In this document: positions 23,578 to 33,124 of the stretch, piece by piece
Position numbering within the stretch: the first letter of the stretch is position 1
How the letters are laid out: every line of letters starts with the position of its first letter
Assembly (NCBI GenBank): GCA_900175165.2
Contig: FWWN02000163.1
Location: 718 to 44,385 of the forward strand
Source: Rhizomucor pusillus
Taxonomy: Eukaryota; Mucoromycota; Mucoromycetes; Mucorales; Lichtheimiaceae
Direction: 5' to 3'
Length of the DNA stretch: 43,668 bases
The notes under the pieces: generated by a model
The model's input: the letters and a program-made list of their open reading frames with translations, nothing else
Databases searched by the model: none
Told to the model about the DNA's origin: nothing
Position numbers and translations under genes: made by a program

Positions 23578-23941
23578 TTATTCTTCGTCAGCTCGCTTCT
23601 TCTCTAATTCGCGCATGCGTCGCTTGTAACTGTGAAAACATAAAGGTGAGTCTTTCTGAAACTGCTGCTGCTGCTACAATGTGAACACGTACTCATCGTA
23701 TTGGCACTTTTCGTAAGCGTGTCGTTCGTTCTCGCACTTCCAGGGGAGATAGAAGGTTTCACCACGACATTTGTTCAGAGGAAGGAGGAGGTGAGCACAG
23801 TAATCACGGTATTCTAAAGGAATGCGGCTTTTGTTCATAGCCTGCTGGGTAGCTTCCATCTCTTAACGTCAAACGTAATTCAGTAACGCTGCTCTCCCAA
23901 CTGCAATGTGAATGTAGAAGGACTCTCTCACCTTGGGCCAT
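23578..23941 (-). CDS. NDUFB7: NADH:ubiquinone oxidoreductase subunit NDUFB7 (B18)
   Basis: Three exons (minus): 23941-23932 (10 nt), 23861-23693, 23629-23578 (76 aa). A supernumerary complex I subunit of the mitochondrial intermembrane-space face. The twin CX9C signature is clear: C-AHLLLPLNK-C and C-ENERHAYEK-C, which form the two disulfides of a CHCH fold imported by Mia40. RIPLEYRDYCAHLL and FYLPWKCENERHAYEKC are conserved in the family; the protein is shorter than the human subunit, as in other fungi. Exon 1 carries only MAQ plus one base. No presequence is visible, consistent with Mia40 import. Presence of the subunit implies a working complex I, which budding yeasts lack. Confidence 0.92.
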
Positions 23942-24340
23942 TGTTAGCTTTTTTGTAACTAGAGTATGGGGTGTGTGTGCGTCTGTGAGTTCCTTGACAG
24001 ACAGCCCGCAAGTGTCTGTTTTGTCGGAGCAACAGTGACTGGCCCTCCTTGTCGACCAAGAAGAGACCGCAGGATGGGTCACTGCTGTAGAAATGTAGAA
24101 TTTCACTACACTTGGATTGTACACAGAACAATGTATACAAAACAAAAAAAGACCAAAGGAACTGGTTCTAGAGTACTCATCGACCGGATTGAAAAAGATT
24201 CTGATCCTATCCTGCTAAATATTAATCCAATTTCCATTTTCCACGATCAACTTCCTACGTTGATATGTCGATTTGAATTTTGTAGCAAAAGCTTTTGCTT
24301 GGAATACAATCATGAACATAATCAATGTATATTAACTAAT
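23942..24340. other. Intergenic, NDUFB7 promoter and T-protein 3' region
   Basis: The interval is 399 bp. A long plus-strand open frame crossing it (23,966-24,853) is the antisense of the T-protein gene plus low-quality sequence and is not a gene. No other feature was recognised. Confidence 0.5.
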
Positions 24341-25729
24341 TTATTTATGGTACTTGGCTTCTACGAATGGCATCTTGGTAACAACAGCATCCTGGATCTT
24401 GTTGCGAACCTTGACACTCAAATCAGTGCCCTTCTTGTGGAATCCGCTCTTGACGTAGCCCATGGCAATGTTCTTTTTCAGGCACGGCGAAGGGCAGCCA
24501 GAGGTTACCTTGCCGATAACATTTCCCTCCTTATCCAAGATCTCTGCGCCCTCGCGAGCAGGTGCGCCCTGTACAATCAAGCCAATGCGGCGTCGCTCAA
24601 TTGTCTTTTTATCCTTGATCTGTGTCAAGATACGTTCGGCGCCCAAGAATCCTCCAGTCTCACGGCGAGACTTGGGGATGGTCCACGTCAGACCTGCCTC
24701 AACAGGAGTCGTGGTATCATCCAAGTCGTTTCCGTACAAGCACAACCCGGCCTCGAGACGCAGACTGTCGCGAGCGCCGAGACCGGCCATTTCGACGTCT
24801 GGGTGAGCCAAAAGCTTCTCTGTAACGCTGAGAATTTCAGGAGTAGGGACTGAAAGCTAACATAACAATCAGAGAATCCTGTTCAATGTATGGATGGTGT
24901 AATTATTCTTTTACCTCGAAACCGTCTTCGCCAGTGTATCCTGAACGTGCGACGTGGCAAGGCACTCCAGCAACGTCCATGAACTTGCCATGCATGAATC
25001 CAAAGTCATTCAGGCTGTGTCCAACCAATTTCTCCAGGGCAGCTGCAGCGCTTGGGCCTTGGATGGCAATCAAGCTGTGGTCGTCAATGATCTGGAGGTC
25101 AACGTCGCCACCCTTGTTTTGGAACTCGACGAGGTGCTTGCGGATATGCACCAGATCTTTATCTGCGCACGCCGCGTTGGATACGACGTAGAGGCATTTG
25201 TCTTGCTGCATAACAATGGTATCGTCAATGATACCGCCTTGCTCATTTGTGAATACGGAAAGGGTGCCTTGACCGACTGGAAGTTGGTGCAGATCTGCGA
25301 CGACCAGAGTTTCAAAGAATTTCTGGCGGTCCTTGCCGATCACTCTAAATAGCAAATCAACACATCAACCATGTATATCCTTTATCATATCTGAATATCT
25401 TCAGTAGCTTACCGAGTCTGGAGCATGTGGGAGACATCAAAGATGGAAGCCTTTTCACGGGTATGCAAGTGGGAGGCCAACATGCCCATATTCTTGTATT
25501 GGACCGGCATCGAGTACCCCGCAAAGGGCACCATCTTGCCACCATGCTGCACATGAAAGTCATACAAGGCTGTCTTTTTCAGCTTTTATATTATTTTTTC
25601 CAAGCGTGAATATACATCCATAAGTCAATTTCCCCTTGCTGCGTTAACTACCTCTGCGTCGGCAGCAGCTGTAGCGTACAATCGTCGTGCCAACTGGCGT
25701 GATGGAGTAATAAGTCTGGTGGCGCTCAT
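24341..25729 (-). CDS. GCV1: Aminomethyltransferase, glycine cleavage T protein
   Basis: Four exons (minus): 25729-25652, 25582-25413, 25344-24915, 24856-24341 (397 aa). The T protein of the mitochondrial glycine cleavage system moves the methylene group from lipoyl-H-protein to tetrahydrofolate and releases ammonia. The N-terminus ([19 protein letters not shown]) is basic and Ser/Arg-rich, a mitochondrial presequence. Family blocks are [73 protein letters not shown] and [19 protein letters not shown]. Exon 2 is taken from 25582 because LKK before TALYDF is conserved; a second AG would remove it. Length is normal for the family. Confidence 0.95.
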
Positions 25730-26071
25730 TCCGAGTGACGAAAGCAAAGTGGGAAGAAAAAGGAGGACAAGGAAAGAAAAAGACAGGAAGCAAGGGAAAA
25801 AGGTTTTTATTATTTTTTTCATAGTTTACTCGGTGAACTCTTGCAACTGGTTCTTTTGCTTGACACGGTGGAAGGCATGGCTATTACAGGCAACAAGCGG
25901 GCTGGGACTGAATATTTGATCGAGGTACAACAACAACGGCCACCCGGCTCTTCTGCTGCTTCTTGAATATGAGCTATTCCCTATGATCTATCAGTCGGCA
26001 GGTACGTGCAGTGCACTGTTCATAATAATCTCTCTAATCCACATTTGCTAGAACATCGAGCTTTTTATTAT
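25730..26071. other. Intergenic, T-protein promoter and RabGAP 3' region
   Basis: The interval is 342 bp. The minus strand upstream of the T-protein ATG is T/C-rich (25,740-25,815). No further feature was recognised. Confidence 0.5.
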
Positions 26072-27712
26072 TTAATCAACAAGACGCTTGAGATCAACCA
26101 GCCGCTGTCGCAACGATTCACGTTCACTCTCGCTCTGCTCAAACTTGTGTTTCATTTCAGTCACCATATTTTCCATGTAAGCCATCTGGTCCTCCAACGC
26201 TGAATTCCGCTGCACGAGCGCAGCGTTCTTTGTGACGAGGATCTCCATTTCCTCCTTGACGCGCGCCTCTATCTCTGCTGGCAGGGTCTCGAGTGCACGC
26301 TTAAGATCCTGCGACTGCTGTCTTAAGGCATCGTTCTCGTCGTGGATGCGCGCGACTTCCATTTTGGATTGTATCAGCTCATTTGCGACCAGCGCATATT
26401 CCTTGTTGATATCCTTCAAGTTTGTTTCCAGGTTACGTATGGTTTCTGAGAGTGACTTTTTCTGTTTCTTGAGATTTTCAATGATTTGGGCTTCGTTCTG
26501 CACACGAGCAGCTTCTAAGCGGTATTCTTTAGCCAAACGAGCGAACCGTTTGGGAGGTATCTTGAATTTGTATGCATCGCGGATGAGATGTGTGGTGTCG
26601 TTGTCGTAGACTGTCAGAATATCGCTCTTTAGATAGTTGACGAGTGCATCGAATTCGAGGCTCAGGATCACAGATTGGTTCTTTTGGACGAGTGCTAATG
26701 CAAAGGTATACAAGGCTTCAATGCCTTCTGCAAGGATTATGTCATAAATGCGGAATACTACGTCGAGTGGGAATTTGTAAGCGAACAGGGTCATGAACCA
26801 CTGCGAGGCGTACATGTTGGATCGGATGCCCTGTGTCTCAAAGTGCCGGTGAACGTGTGGTAAAAAGTCGTAAAGCAAGCCGTCAAATTGATACAGTCGC
26901 TGATGTAAAAGGTCGAGCTGGTGTGCAAAGTGTCCGCGCAGGGTATACTTTTGCATAAGTTGTACAAGCACACAAAATGCTTCTTCCTCTGGCATATTGA
27001 GCAACAGTGGTCCAGCAATAAATGATATCCCCTGGCAATATCCAACATCGCTGTCATACAAAGAGTACGCCTTGACAACATTGAACAGCGCTTCCTGGCC
27101 GGCTTTGCTTTGAAAGTAGTCATTGTTGGGAAACGTGCGGCTCAAATCTCGCGTGATAGCTTTTTCGTAGACAGACTCTTGGTTGATAAGCTCCAAATAC
27201 TGCTGCTCCAGATTCGGGTCTTTCGATCGCGTTAACAGCTGCCAAATCATGCCTCGCAAGGAGGGCGGGACCCCTCGCTCGATTTGCACAGATAGAGTAG
27301 GTCGCTCGTTCTTTACAACGTTGTCAAAGTCCGAAATGACTCTTGACCAAAAGTCTATTAGATTAGAGTTGGTAAGTACTCACTTTTGGCCAATGCAAAC
27401 AGCTCCTCTTGTTTCATTTTCATTACCCCAATCAATATCCTCTTCTCCTTTTTCTGATGATGTTGTTGCCTCTTTCTCCTTGTCCACTTTATCTTGAGTG
27501 ATTGTCAGACCCCTCTTGCGCCGAGGCGCTGCTGCTGAACCGGTATTTGTCTTGTTGTTACTTTCATCAGTGTGAGGCGGAGTGGTGGCGATAGTTTCTA
27601 TCGACTCATCGGTTGCTGACTGCACGTCCCAGTATTTGTTGCCGTCAGAACTCTCGGAATGCACGGAGACGGTGGTGGTTGTGTTTACTGCATCGACGTC
27701 AGTTTGTGCCAT
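26072..27712 (-). CDS. GYP5: TBC-domain RabGAP, Gyp5-like
   Basis: Two exons (minus): 27712-27427 and 27354-26072 (522 aa). It accelerates GTP hydrolysis on Ypt/Rab GTPases; yeast Gyp5 acts on Ypt1 and Sec4 in Golgi and exocytic traffic. A low-complexity N-terminus with a basic PRRKRG patch, then DFWSRVISDFDNVV, ERGVPPSLRGMIWQLL, the arginine finger in ITRDLSRTFPNN, the glutamine finger in DVGYCQG, and MYASQWFMTLFAYKFPL. After the TBC domain the last 180 residues form a long coiled coil, as in Gyp5/Gyl1 and EVI5. Intron 1 uses GTAATG; a better GTGAGT donor lies 48 bp downstream but would lose the conserved DWDFW join, so alternative splicing is possible. Confidence 0.9.
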
Positions 27713-28167
27713 AGCTTAGATTAAGGATTCATATAAATATAACAACAGAGAGATATATAAAGGGAGGAGAAATAAGAGAGATGAGAGAGAGAGAGAGAAA
27801 AGGGAATAAAGGAATAAAAAAAAGTTATGGAAGAAGGAACGAGGTCATTGCGGGGACGGAAAATCATGCCTTTTCATTGCGCTTTCAGCAGCGCATGCAA
27901 ATTCTCTCACATCGTCGGGCTACAATTGTATATATGTTTGATATTTACCGCCAACATCTCACAACAACAGCGTTCTATTTTGTGTGTGTGTTTTCAAAAT
28001 GATTGGCAACGGCCTACAATAGTTCCTAGATCACATTCAAGTGTATACTTTTGCGACTGCTGGAATCTTTTTTTAGCATTCTTTTTCCTTATCATTTTGG
28101 CGCTTTTCCTTTTTCAGCGATGATCCATCAGGAATACTATTACGGAGCCGGCGATCCTGTCACTTGG
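27713..28167. other. Intergenic region with GA microsatellite
   Basis: The interval is 455 bp, being the RabGAP promoter and the 3' region of the histidine phosphatase. An imperfect (GA)n tract lies at 27,775-27,799 (CT-rich on the transcribed minus strand, as in many fungal leaders). Short plus-strand frames here are not convincing. Confidence 0.55.
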
Positions 28168-28958
28168 CTAAACCGCGGGAGGCGCTTCTACCTGGACCTG
28201 GCTCTCTTCGAGATGCTTGATACATCCCACAACTTCAACTAACCCGCGTCGATCTTTATCGCTGATTTGCACCCGAGTGACAGCCGTGTTGCCATGTGAA
28301 CGGATATCCTCTGCAGTGATGTTTCTGTATTGTGCCTCAAATGTCCAGTGATGTGTAAGGACTCGCAAAGGACCTCCGTGGGTGACTACAAGGATATGAT
28401 TGTAACCATGCTCAAGCGCGTCGTTCACAATCTCTTGGTATCCTTCAACAACCCGTTTCCCAAATTCTGACTCTAGCTCGCCGCCTTCCAGCTTTATCAT
28501 CTCATCAAACGAGATTTTTCGTTTGGAGCTTTCTCGTGCAATCTTTGACAGCAGCATTCCCTGCAGATTGCCAAATCCACGTTCACGGATACTCTCGAGA
28601 AATGCAACCGGCGGTTTCTCGTCGTGGTATTGAATAATGCCTTCCATAGTCTTTTCCTTTTGACATAAGAGATGATTACCCAACCACAACCATTCTCAAC
28701 AATTTTGCCTTGCCTGTTTGCAACGAACAAGGTCGCTGCAGTATATTTTATCAATGATATCTTGAGCAAGTCGCCTGCCCACTGCTGCGGCCTGTGCCCT
28801 TCCTGTTTCGTTCAGCTCGGTTTCTAGAGTTTTGCCTAGTTAGCAGCACTGGGGTCAACACGGACGTGTAGGTTCAGGGAGCTACCGAGTTGTCCCTGTA
28901 TGATGCGTTTCTTGTTGGCATCAGTGTTGCCATGGCGCACAAGCGTGATGGTAAGCAT
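28168..28958 (-). CDS. Histidine phosphatase / phosphoglycerate mutase-like protein
   Basis: Three exons (minus): 28958-28886, 28823-28714, 28650-28168 (221 aa). The catalytic RHG motif is LVRHGNTDAN at the N-terminus; QGQLETELNETGRAQA, YCSDLVRCKQT, the acid/base Glu region RERGFGNLQG and the second His in VVTHGGPLRV complete the active site. It belongs with the cofactor-independent-scale, broad phosphatases (TIGAR/PhoE/Det1-like) rather than glycolytic mutases, which are longer. Substrate is unknown. Intron 1 skips a nearer TAG at 28,836-28,834 that sits only a few bases from a CTAAC branch site. Intron 2 (28713-28651) has a GC donor (CAG|GCAAGG); a GT donor upstream would delete the conserved VRCKQ. 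Its ATG is only 59 bp from the divergent EXPERA-gene ATG. Confidence 0.88.
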
Positions 28959-29017
28959 ATAAACTCGGAGAAGAAAGAGGAGGGCAGTCTGTGAGCGTCC
29001 TTCTCTTTTTGCCCGCA
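28959..29017. promoter_or_regulatory. 59-bp bidirectional promoter/leader
   Basis: Only 59 bases separate the ATGs of the histidine phosphatase (-) and the EXPERA protein (+). Core promoter elements or leaders must therefore overlap, or transcription starts inside the neighbour's coding region. The plus-strand frame is open upstream to 28,991 but begins with GTG there, so the ATG at 29018 is used. Confidence 0.6.
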
Positions 29018-29684
29018 ATGACTGCCGCAGCAGCAACAAGCAACAACAACAAAAGCTTGTGGTCCAGACCACTTGATCTCATCTACTTTGTATACTTTGC
29101 TACGCATATCCCCATTACGCTGCTTGTAGATCTGCAGTCCGTCTACCCTCCGAAATATGTTCCCCAGGCGCTGAAGGATCTCAACCAATGGTACCTGACA
29201 ACCTACAAGGATCCCTTCATGACGAATGCCTCGAACCTTCCTTGGTTCAAGAGCTTTGGTTTCTGTGAACTGTTTGTGCAGACTCCTTTATTCTTTGCTG
29301 CGTGCCACGGGCTTTACAAAAGTAAGCTTAAAGTAGAGAAGATATTTCAGTAATTTTTACTGATATCCATCTTTCCAAAGACTCGGATAGCATCCGCCTT
29401 CCATTGATTGGTAAGTTTACATTGTAGATAGGGATAGCTAGTAGCCATTTTCCATATACTCATCACATACGACGGTAGTGTACGGCGCACACGTTGCCAC
29501 CACTTTGGTGCCTGTTTTCGCAGAACTCTTTTTCAATCCCGAATATGCCTTTTTGACAACCACCGAGCTCGCCACGCTCTGCGCGTTTTACCTGCCTTAC
29601 CTCATTATCCCGCTAACCATCCTTGTTGACTCGTATTGCCGTGTTTCTGCTCGCCTAAATTGCGGCCATGCCAAGACTGAATAA
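29018..29684 (+). CDS. EXPERA-domain membrane protein (TMEM97/sigma-2 receptor-like)
   Basis: Three exons: 29018-29321, 29381-29410 (30 nt), 29479-29684 (179 aa). Four hydrophobic helices: LDLIYFVYFATHIPITLLVD (with the Asp and HIP typical of the fold), FGFCELFVQTPLFFAACHGL, HVATTLVPVFAELFF, and LATLCAFYLPYLIIPLTILV. The EXPERA fold is shared by emopamil-binding proteins and TMEM97; TMEM97-like members sit in the ER/endolysosome and bind sterols, and none is shown to be an isomerase unless catalytic residues are complete. The C-terminus is short and polar, ending in KTE. A role in sterol handling would fit the lipid-rich neighbourhood but is inference. Confidence 0.85.
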
Positions 29685-30361
29685 ACTCTTCCTTACTCAG
29701 GCACAAGGATACCGCGCAATTAGCTTCTTCCCTTAAAAGTTACGAGCAACTCCCGGATAAAAATGCTTGATGCAGATGTCCGCGTGACCCCGATGGATCC
29801 CTGATTATGTATAGCAAATTTATTTGGTTTTTTTTTTTTGCATTAGACTACATTTGGAGTTACTTGTATGAATACTTGCAGCTGATCGATTTAACTGTAC
29901 AGATCATGTGTGCTACATTTATGCCCATGATCTTATGATTGAAATGCTCACGAGAATGGGAACATGAGACTCGGTATCTCTTTACATATTTACTTGCAAC
30001 TTACGTTTCTGGTCCATTAAACGCAATGTAAATTCCAAGATGACCTGATCCAAGAGCAATTAATCCACAAGCCACGGTTGCTGTGAATAGATGTTATACA
30101 CATCTAAGTGTAACTTGACGACGATGTGGCTGCGTGCGCAGTTGACAGTTGTGTTAGGGATAGTTGGCAACGCCGTCTGTGGTACGCCAAATATGGTTAA
30201 AAATCCGGGCAGGGCAGACAATGAAAATGCATTTTGCCAGCAGTGTACCACCCAAAGAAATAAAAAGGATCTTCTATATTCAGCTAAAGCAACACATTCC
30301 TTTTTTCCTTTGCATTTAAACGCACCCCCTTTTTTTCTCCTCCAAGCGCTATCGAACAACA
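29685..30361. other. Intergenic, zinc-finger promoter
   Basis: The interval is 677 bp of AT-rich DNA with a poly-T run at 29,830-29,840 (possible terminator/poly(A) surroundings of the EXPERA gene). Short frames around 30,090-30,360 on both strands show no family features. No RNA gene or repeat was recognised. Confidence 0.45.
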
Positions 30362-31041
30362 ATGAACGCAGGGCAGCATATTACCTATTCGAACAATGGT
30401 GGAATCTACCATACCAGCATTAAACAAGATGACAAGAAGCTGCTGCTGCAGCAGCAGCAGCATCGCGACGACGACGACGACGAGATCATGCACTGCATTT
30501 CCTCCTCCTCCTCTTTGACGAAACGTCCATACCGATGCCACGCATGTTGCAAGTCCTTTTCGCGACCAAGCGCTTTGAAAACACATTCTTATACTCACAC
30601 AGGCGAAAAGCCGTTTGAATGTACAGTGTAAGCATGTCAAACAATATTCGTGGACGAATTTAGCTTATTGTTAGCACACATACGTAAAGAGACAATTGCG
30701 ACAAAAAGTTCTCTGTGATTAGCAACCTGCGCCGTCACCTGAAAACGCACAGGAAGTCTCCAATGAAGACTGGGCCTCGATTGCCCGCCATCGAAAGGTT
30801 GCGCAAATTACAGGCACTTATGAGCAAGGTACAAGCAGCAACCAACATGGATTGTACCGCGGATCATCCAACCTTAAACCTCGTCATACAAGAACCTGCT
30901 TCTGTGTGGAAAAATTTCGTAGCAAGCAATCAGCATCATCAGCAGCAGCCGCCATGCACAATTTACTTTCCACAGCCACCACCTACAGCATCGGCCGTGA
31001 ATGCCAGGATATTTGTCGATAGTTTCTCCTATTATCCATAG
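30362..31041 (+). CDS. C2H2 zinc-finger protein, two fingers
   Basis: Two exons: 30362-30627 and 30690-31041 (205 aa). Finger 1 is [19 protein letters not shown], then the TGEKPF linker and finger 2, [19 protein letters not shown], with a CX4C spacing; the intron lies inside finger 2 and its removal makes the finger complete. The N-terminus has Gln and Asp runs (QQQQ, DDDDD) and the C-terminus a basic helix plus Gln/Pro-rich tail. The pair resembles fungal short C2H2 regulators with an Azf1/Mig-like linker. It is probably a sequence-specific nuclear DNA-binding protein; targets are unknown. Confidence 0.85.
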
Positions 31042-31299
31042 TCACATACATCAGCGCTGGATATACGCTGCTACTTTGTACATACATATGGGTATGCATT
31101 TCAGTCCCTGGAATTAAAAAAAGAAATGTCCCCCTCCTCCTCCTCCTGGATTCATGCTGAAACGGACGTGTTGACCGAGTTTGGGCGATCCGACTCCGTC
31201 TTTTCTCCGAGTGGATTCATCCGGCCGGTTCCTGTCGCCCTCATTCCCGCTTTAAAAAAGTATTTTAGGGACGTGGCGTGAGATTTTGCTGAGATCACC

Positions 31300-32859
31300 A
31301 TGCCGCCCAATGTCGAGTCTTCACCGACGCCTCCTCCGCGCAAGGTCGTTACGGAGGAGCAAGTCCAGGAGCGCGTCAAGCAAGGCGAGGCGCTCTTCAT
31401 CTTTGAGAACAAGGTGTACAAAGTGGATCGCTTCCTTGCATACCATCCCGGAGGCGACATGGCGATAAGGAACGTGCTCGGGAAAGAGGTGACGGACGAA
31501 GTAAGATCAATGCATCCTCCCAGAGTATACAACACCTTGATCCATCGGTTCTGTATCGGTGACTATTTGCCAACGCCAAAAATTCCTGACAACTCGTTAC
31601 CGCCAACAGCAACAGCAGCAGCAGCAACAAAACAGGACAGCAGCAAAGAGCTCAAGGCAACGTGGAACGGTGGTTTCAGCATTGAAGCCTTTGACAATGC
31701 CATCAGCGAACTCCACGAGTATCACGCGCGCGACCTATCGACAGACCGCAAAGTGAATGATCGCGATTTTGTGCGTGCAGCGTACCGCCGGTTAGAGCAG
31801 GAGATTGCAGACCGAGGTCTTTTTGAATGCAACTATTGGCGATACGCAAAAGAATGCTGTAGATACACCTTATTTATATACCTCTCGCTTTGGTTTGCAT
31901 TTGATGGCAGCCAAACCTGGCATTTCATATTCAGTGCCATCTGCATGGCATGCTTCTGGCACCAACTCGTGTTTACCGCGCACGATGCCGGACACAACGA
32001 GATTACTGGACGTGTAGAAATCGACCATCTAATCGGTGTCCTCATTGCAGACTTTATCGGCGGGCTATCGATTGGATGGTGGAAACATAACCACAACGTT
32101 CACCATATTGTCACCAACCACCCCGAACACGACCCTGATATCCAGCATCTCCCCTTCTTCGCCATCACTACCCGTTTCTTCAACAATCTCTACTCGACAT
32201 ACTACAAACGCGTCCTAAATTTCGATGCACCCGCGCGTTTCTTTATTAAATATCAGCACCACCTCTACTACTTGATCCTTGCGTTTGGCCGCTTCAACTT
32301 GCACCGCCTTTCCTTTGAATACCTATTCTTCAACAAACAAGTGCGCAATCGCAAGTTAGAGCTGTTTGGCATCGCGTGTTTCTTTTGCTGGTACAGCTAC
32401 GTGCTATCGTACATGCCGTCGTGGGGTATGGTGGTCGCGTACGTGATGATCTCGTATATGCTGACATTCCCCTTGCACGTGCAAATCACTCTGTCCCACT
32501 TTGGCATGTCCACCGAGGATTTGGGGCGCGAGGAGCCGTTCCCTGCAAAGATGCTGCGTACGACGATGGACGTCGACTGCCCCGAATGGTTTGACTGGTT
32601 CCACGGCGGGCTCCAGTACCAGGCTGTGCACCACCTCTTTCCTCGACTGCCACGCCACAATCTTCGCCAATGCGTGCCTCTTGTCAAAAAGTTTTGCCAA
32701 GAAACCGGATTGCACTATTACATGTATGACTTTTCGACCGGTAACGGCATCGTCCTTGGCACGCTGAAGGCTGTGGCCGACCAGGTCGCCTTGATGAACA
32801 ATGTCGCAAAGTATAACGCGTCAGTCTGGGCCGGTGAACTGCATGAAAAATCAGAATAA
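31300..32859 (+). CDS. Delta-8 sphingolipid desaturase with cytochrome b5 domain
   Basis: A single exon, 519 aa. An N-terminal cytochrome b5 domain (heme ligand in YHPGGD, His49, second His in SMHPPR) is fused to a front-end membrane desaturase. The di-iron His boxes are HDAGH (228-232), HNHNVHH (263-269) and QAVHH (441-445, Gln in place of the first His, usual for front-end enzymes). VTNHPEHDPDIQHLPFF, VQITLSHFGMSTEDLG and HHLFPRLPRHNLR match fungal delta-8 sphingolipid desaturases better than delta-6 fatty acyl desaturases. The product would be a 4,8-sphingadiene base used for glucosylceramide, an ER reaction. A poly-Ala/Thr segment (about 31,600-31,640) lies in the b5-desaturase linker. 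It is one of few intronless genes here. Confidence 0.9.
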   Translation: MPPNVESSPTPPPRKVVTEEQVQERVKQGEALFIFENKVYKVDRFLAYHPGGDMAIRNVLGKEVTDEVRSMHPPRVYNTLIHRFCIGDYLPTPKIPDNSLPPTATAAAATKQDSSKELKATWNGGFSIEAFDNAISELHEYHARDLSTDRKVNDRDFVRAAYRRLEQEIADRGLFECNYWRYAKECCRYTLFIYLSLWFAFDGSQTWHFIFSAICMACFWHQLVFTAHDAGHNEITGRVEIDHLIGVLIADFIGGLSIGWWKHNHNVHHIVTNHPEHDPDIQHLPFFAITTRFFNNLYSTYYKRVLNFDAPARFFIKYQHHLYYLILAFGRFNLHRLSFEYLFFNKQVRNRKLELFGIACFFCWYSYVLSYMPSWGMVVAYVMISYMLTFPLHVQITLSHFGMSTEDLGREEPFPAKMLRTTMDVDCPEWFDWFHGGLQYQAVHHLFPRLPRHNLRQCVPLVKKFCQETGLHYYMYDFSTGNGIVLGTLKAVADQVALMNNVAKYNASVWAGELHEKSE

Positions 32860-32889
32860 GTTTTGTATATTGCTTGTATTTATGTTTAC

Positions 32890-32895
32890 AATAAA
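32890..32895 (+). terminator. Poly(A) signal AATAAA after the desaturase
   Basis: AATAAA lies 31 bases after the desaturase stop. The 265-bp gap to the convergent acetyl-CoA synthetase stop must hold both 3' ends. Confidence 0.5.
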
Positions 32896-33124
32896 CAAAC
32901 ATTTGCTTGAATCGCTTTAGGAAGGTTTTCGTGTTGGCAGGACCTCTGCGGCGCTGGCTTGATTGCGATAAAGGATGTATTTCAATACATAGGCAGCATC
33001 GCAAAACATGCAATGCAGCTATTACAGATAGGACAAACAGTGCTATTTTTTATTGCTTATATTTTCCTGCTGGAGCTTGGCATACAAATTCCATACGTAT
33101 AGAATATATAAATAATAAATATAT

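Noticed and set aside
23966..24853. 295-codon plus-strand ORF
   Set aside because: Most of it is antisense to the glycine cleavage T-protein exon 4, and the remainder shows no domain.
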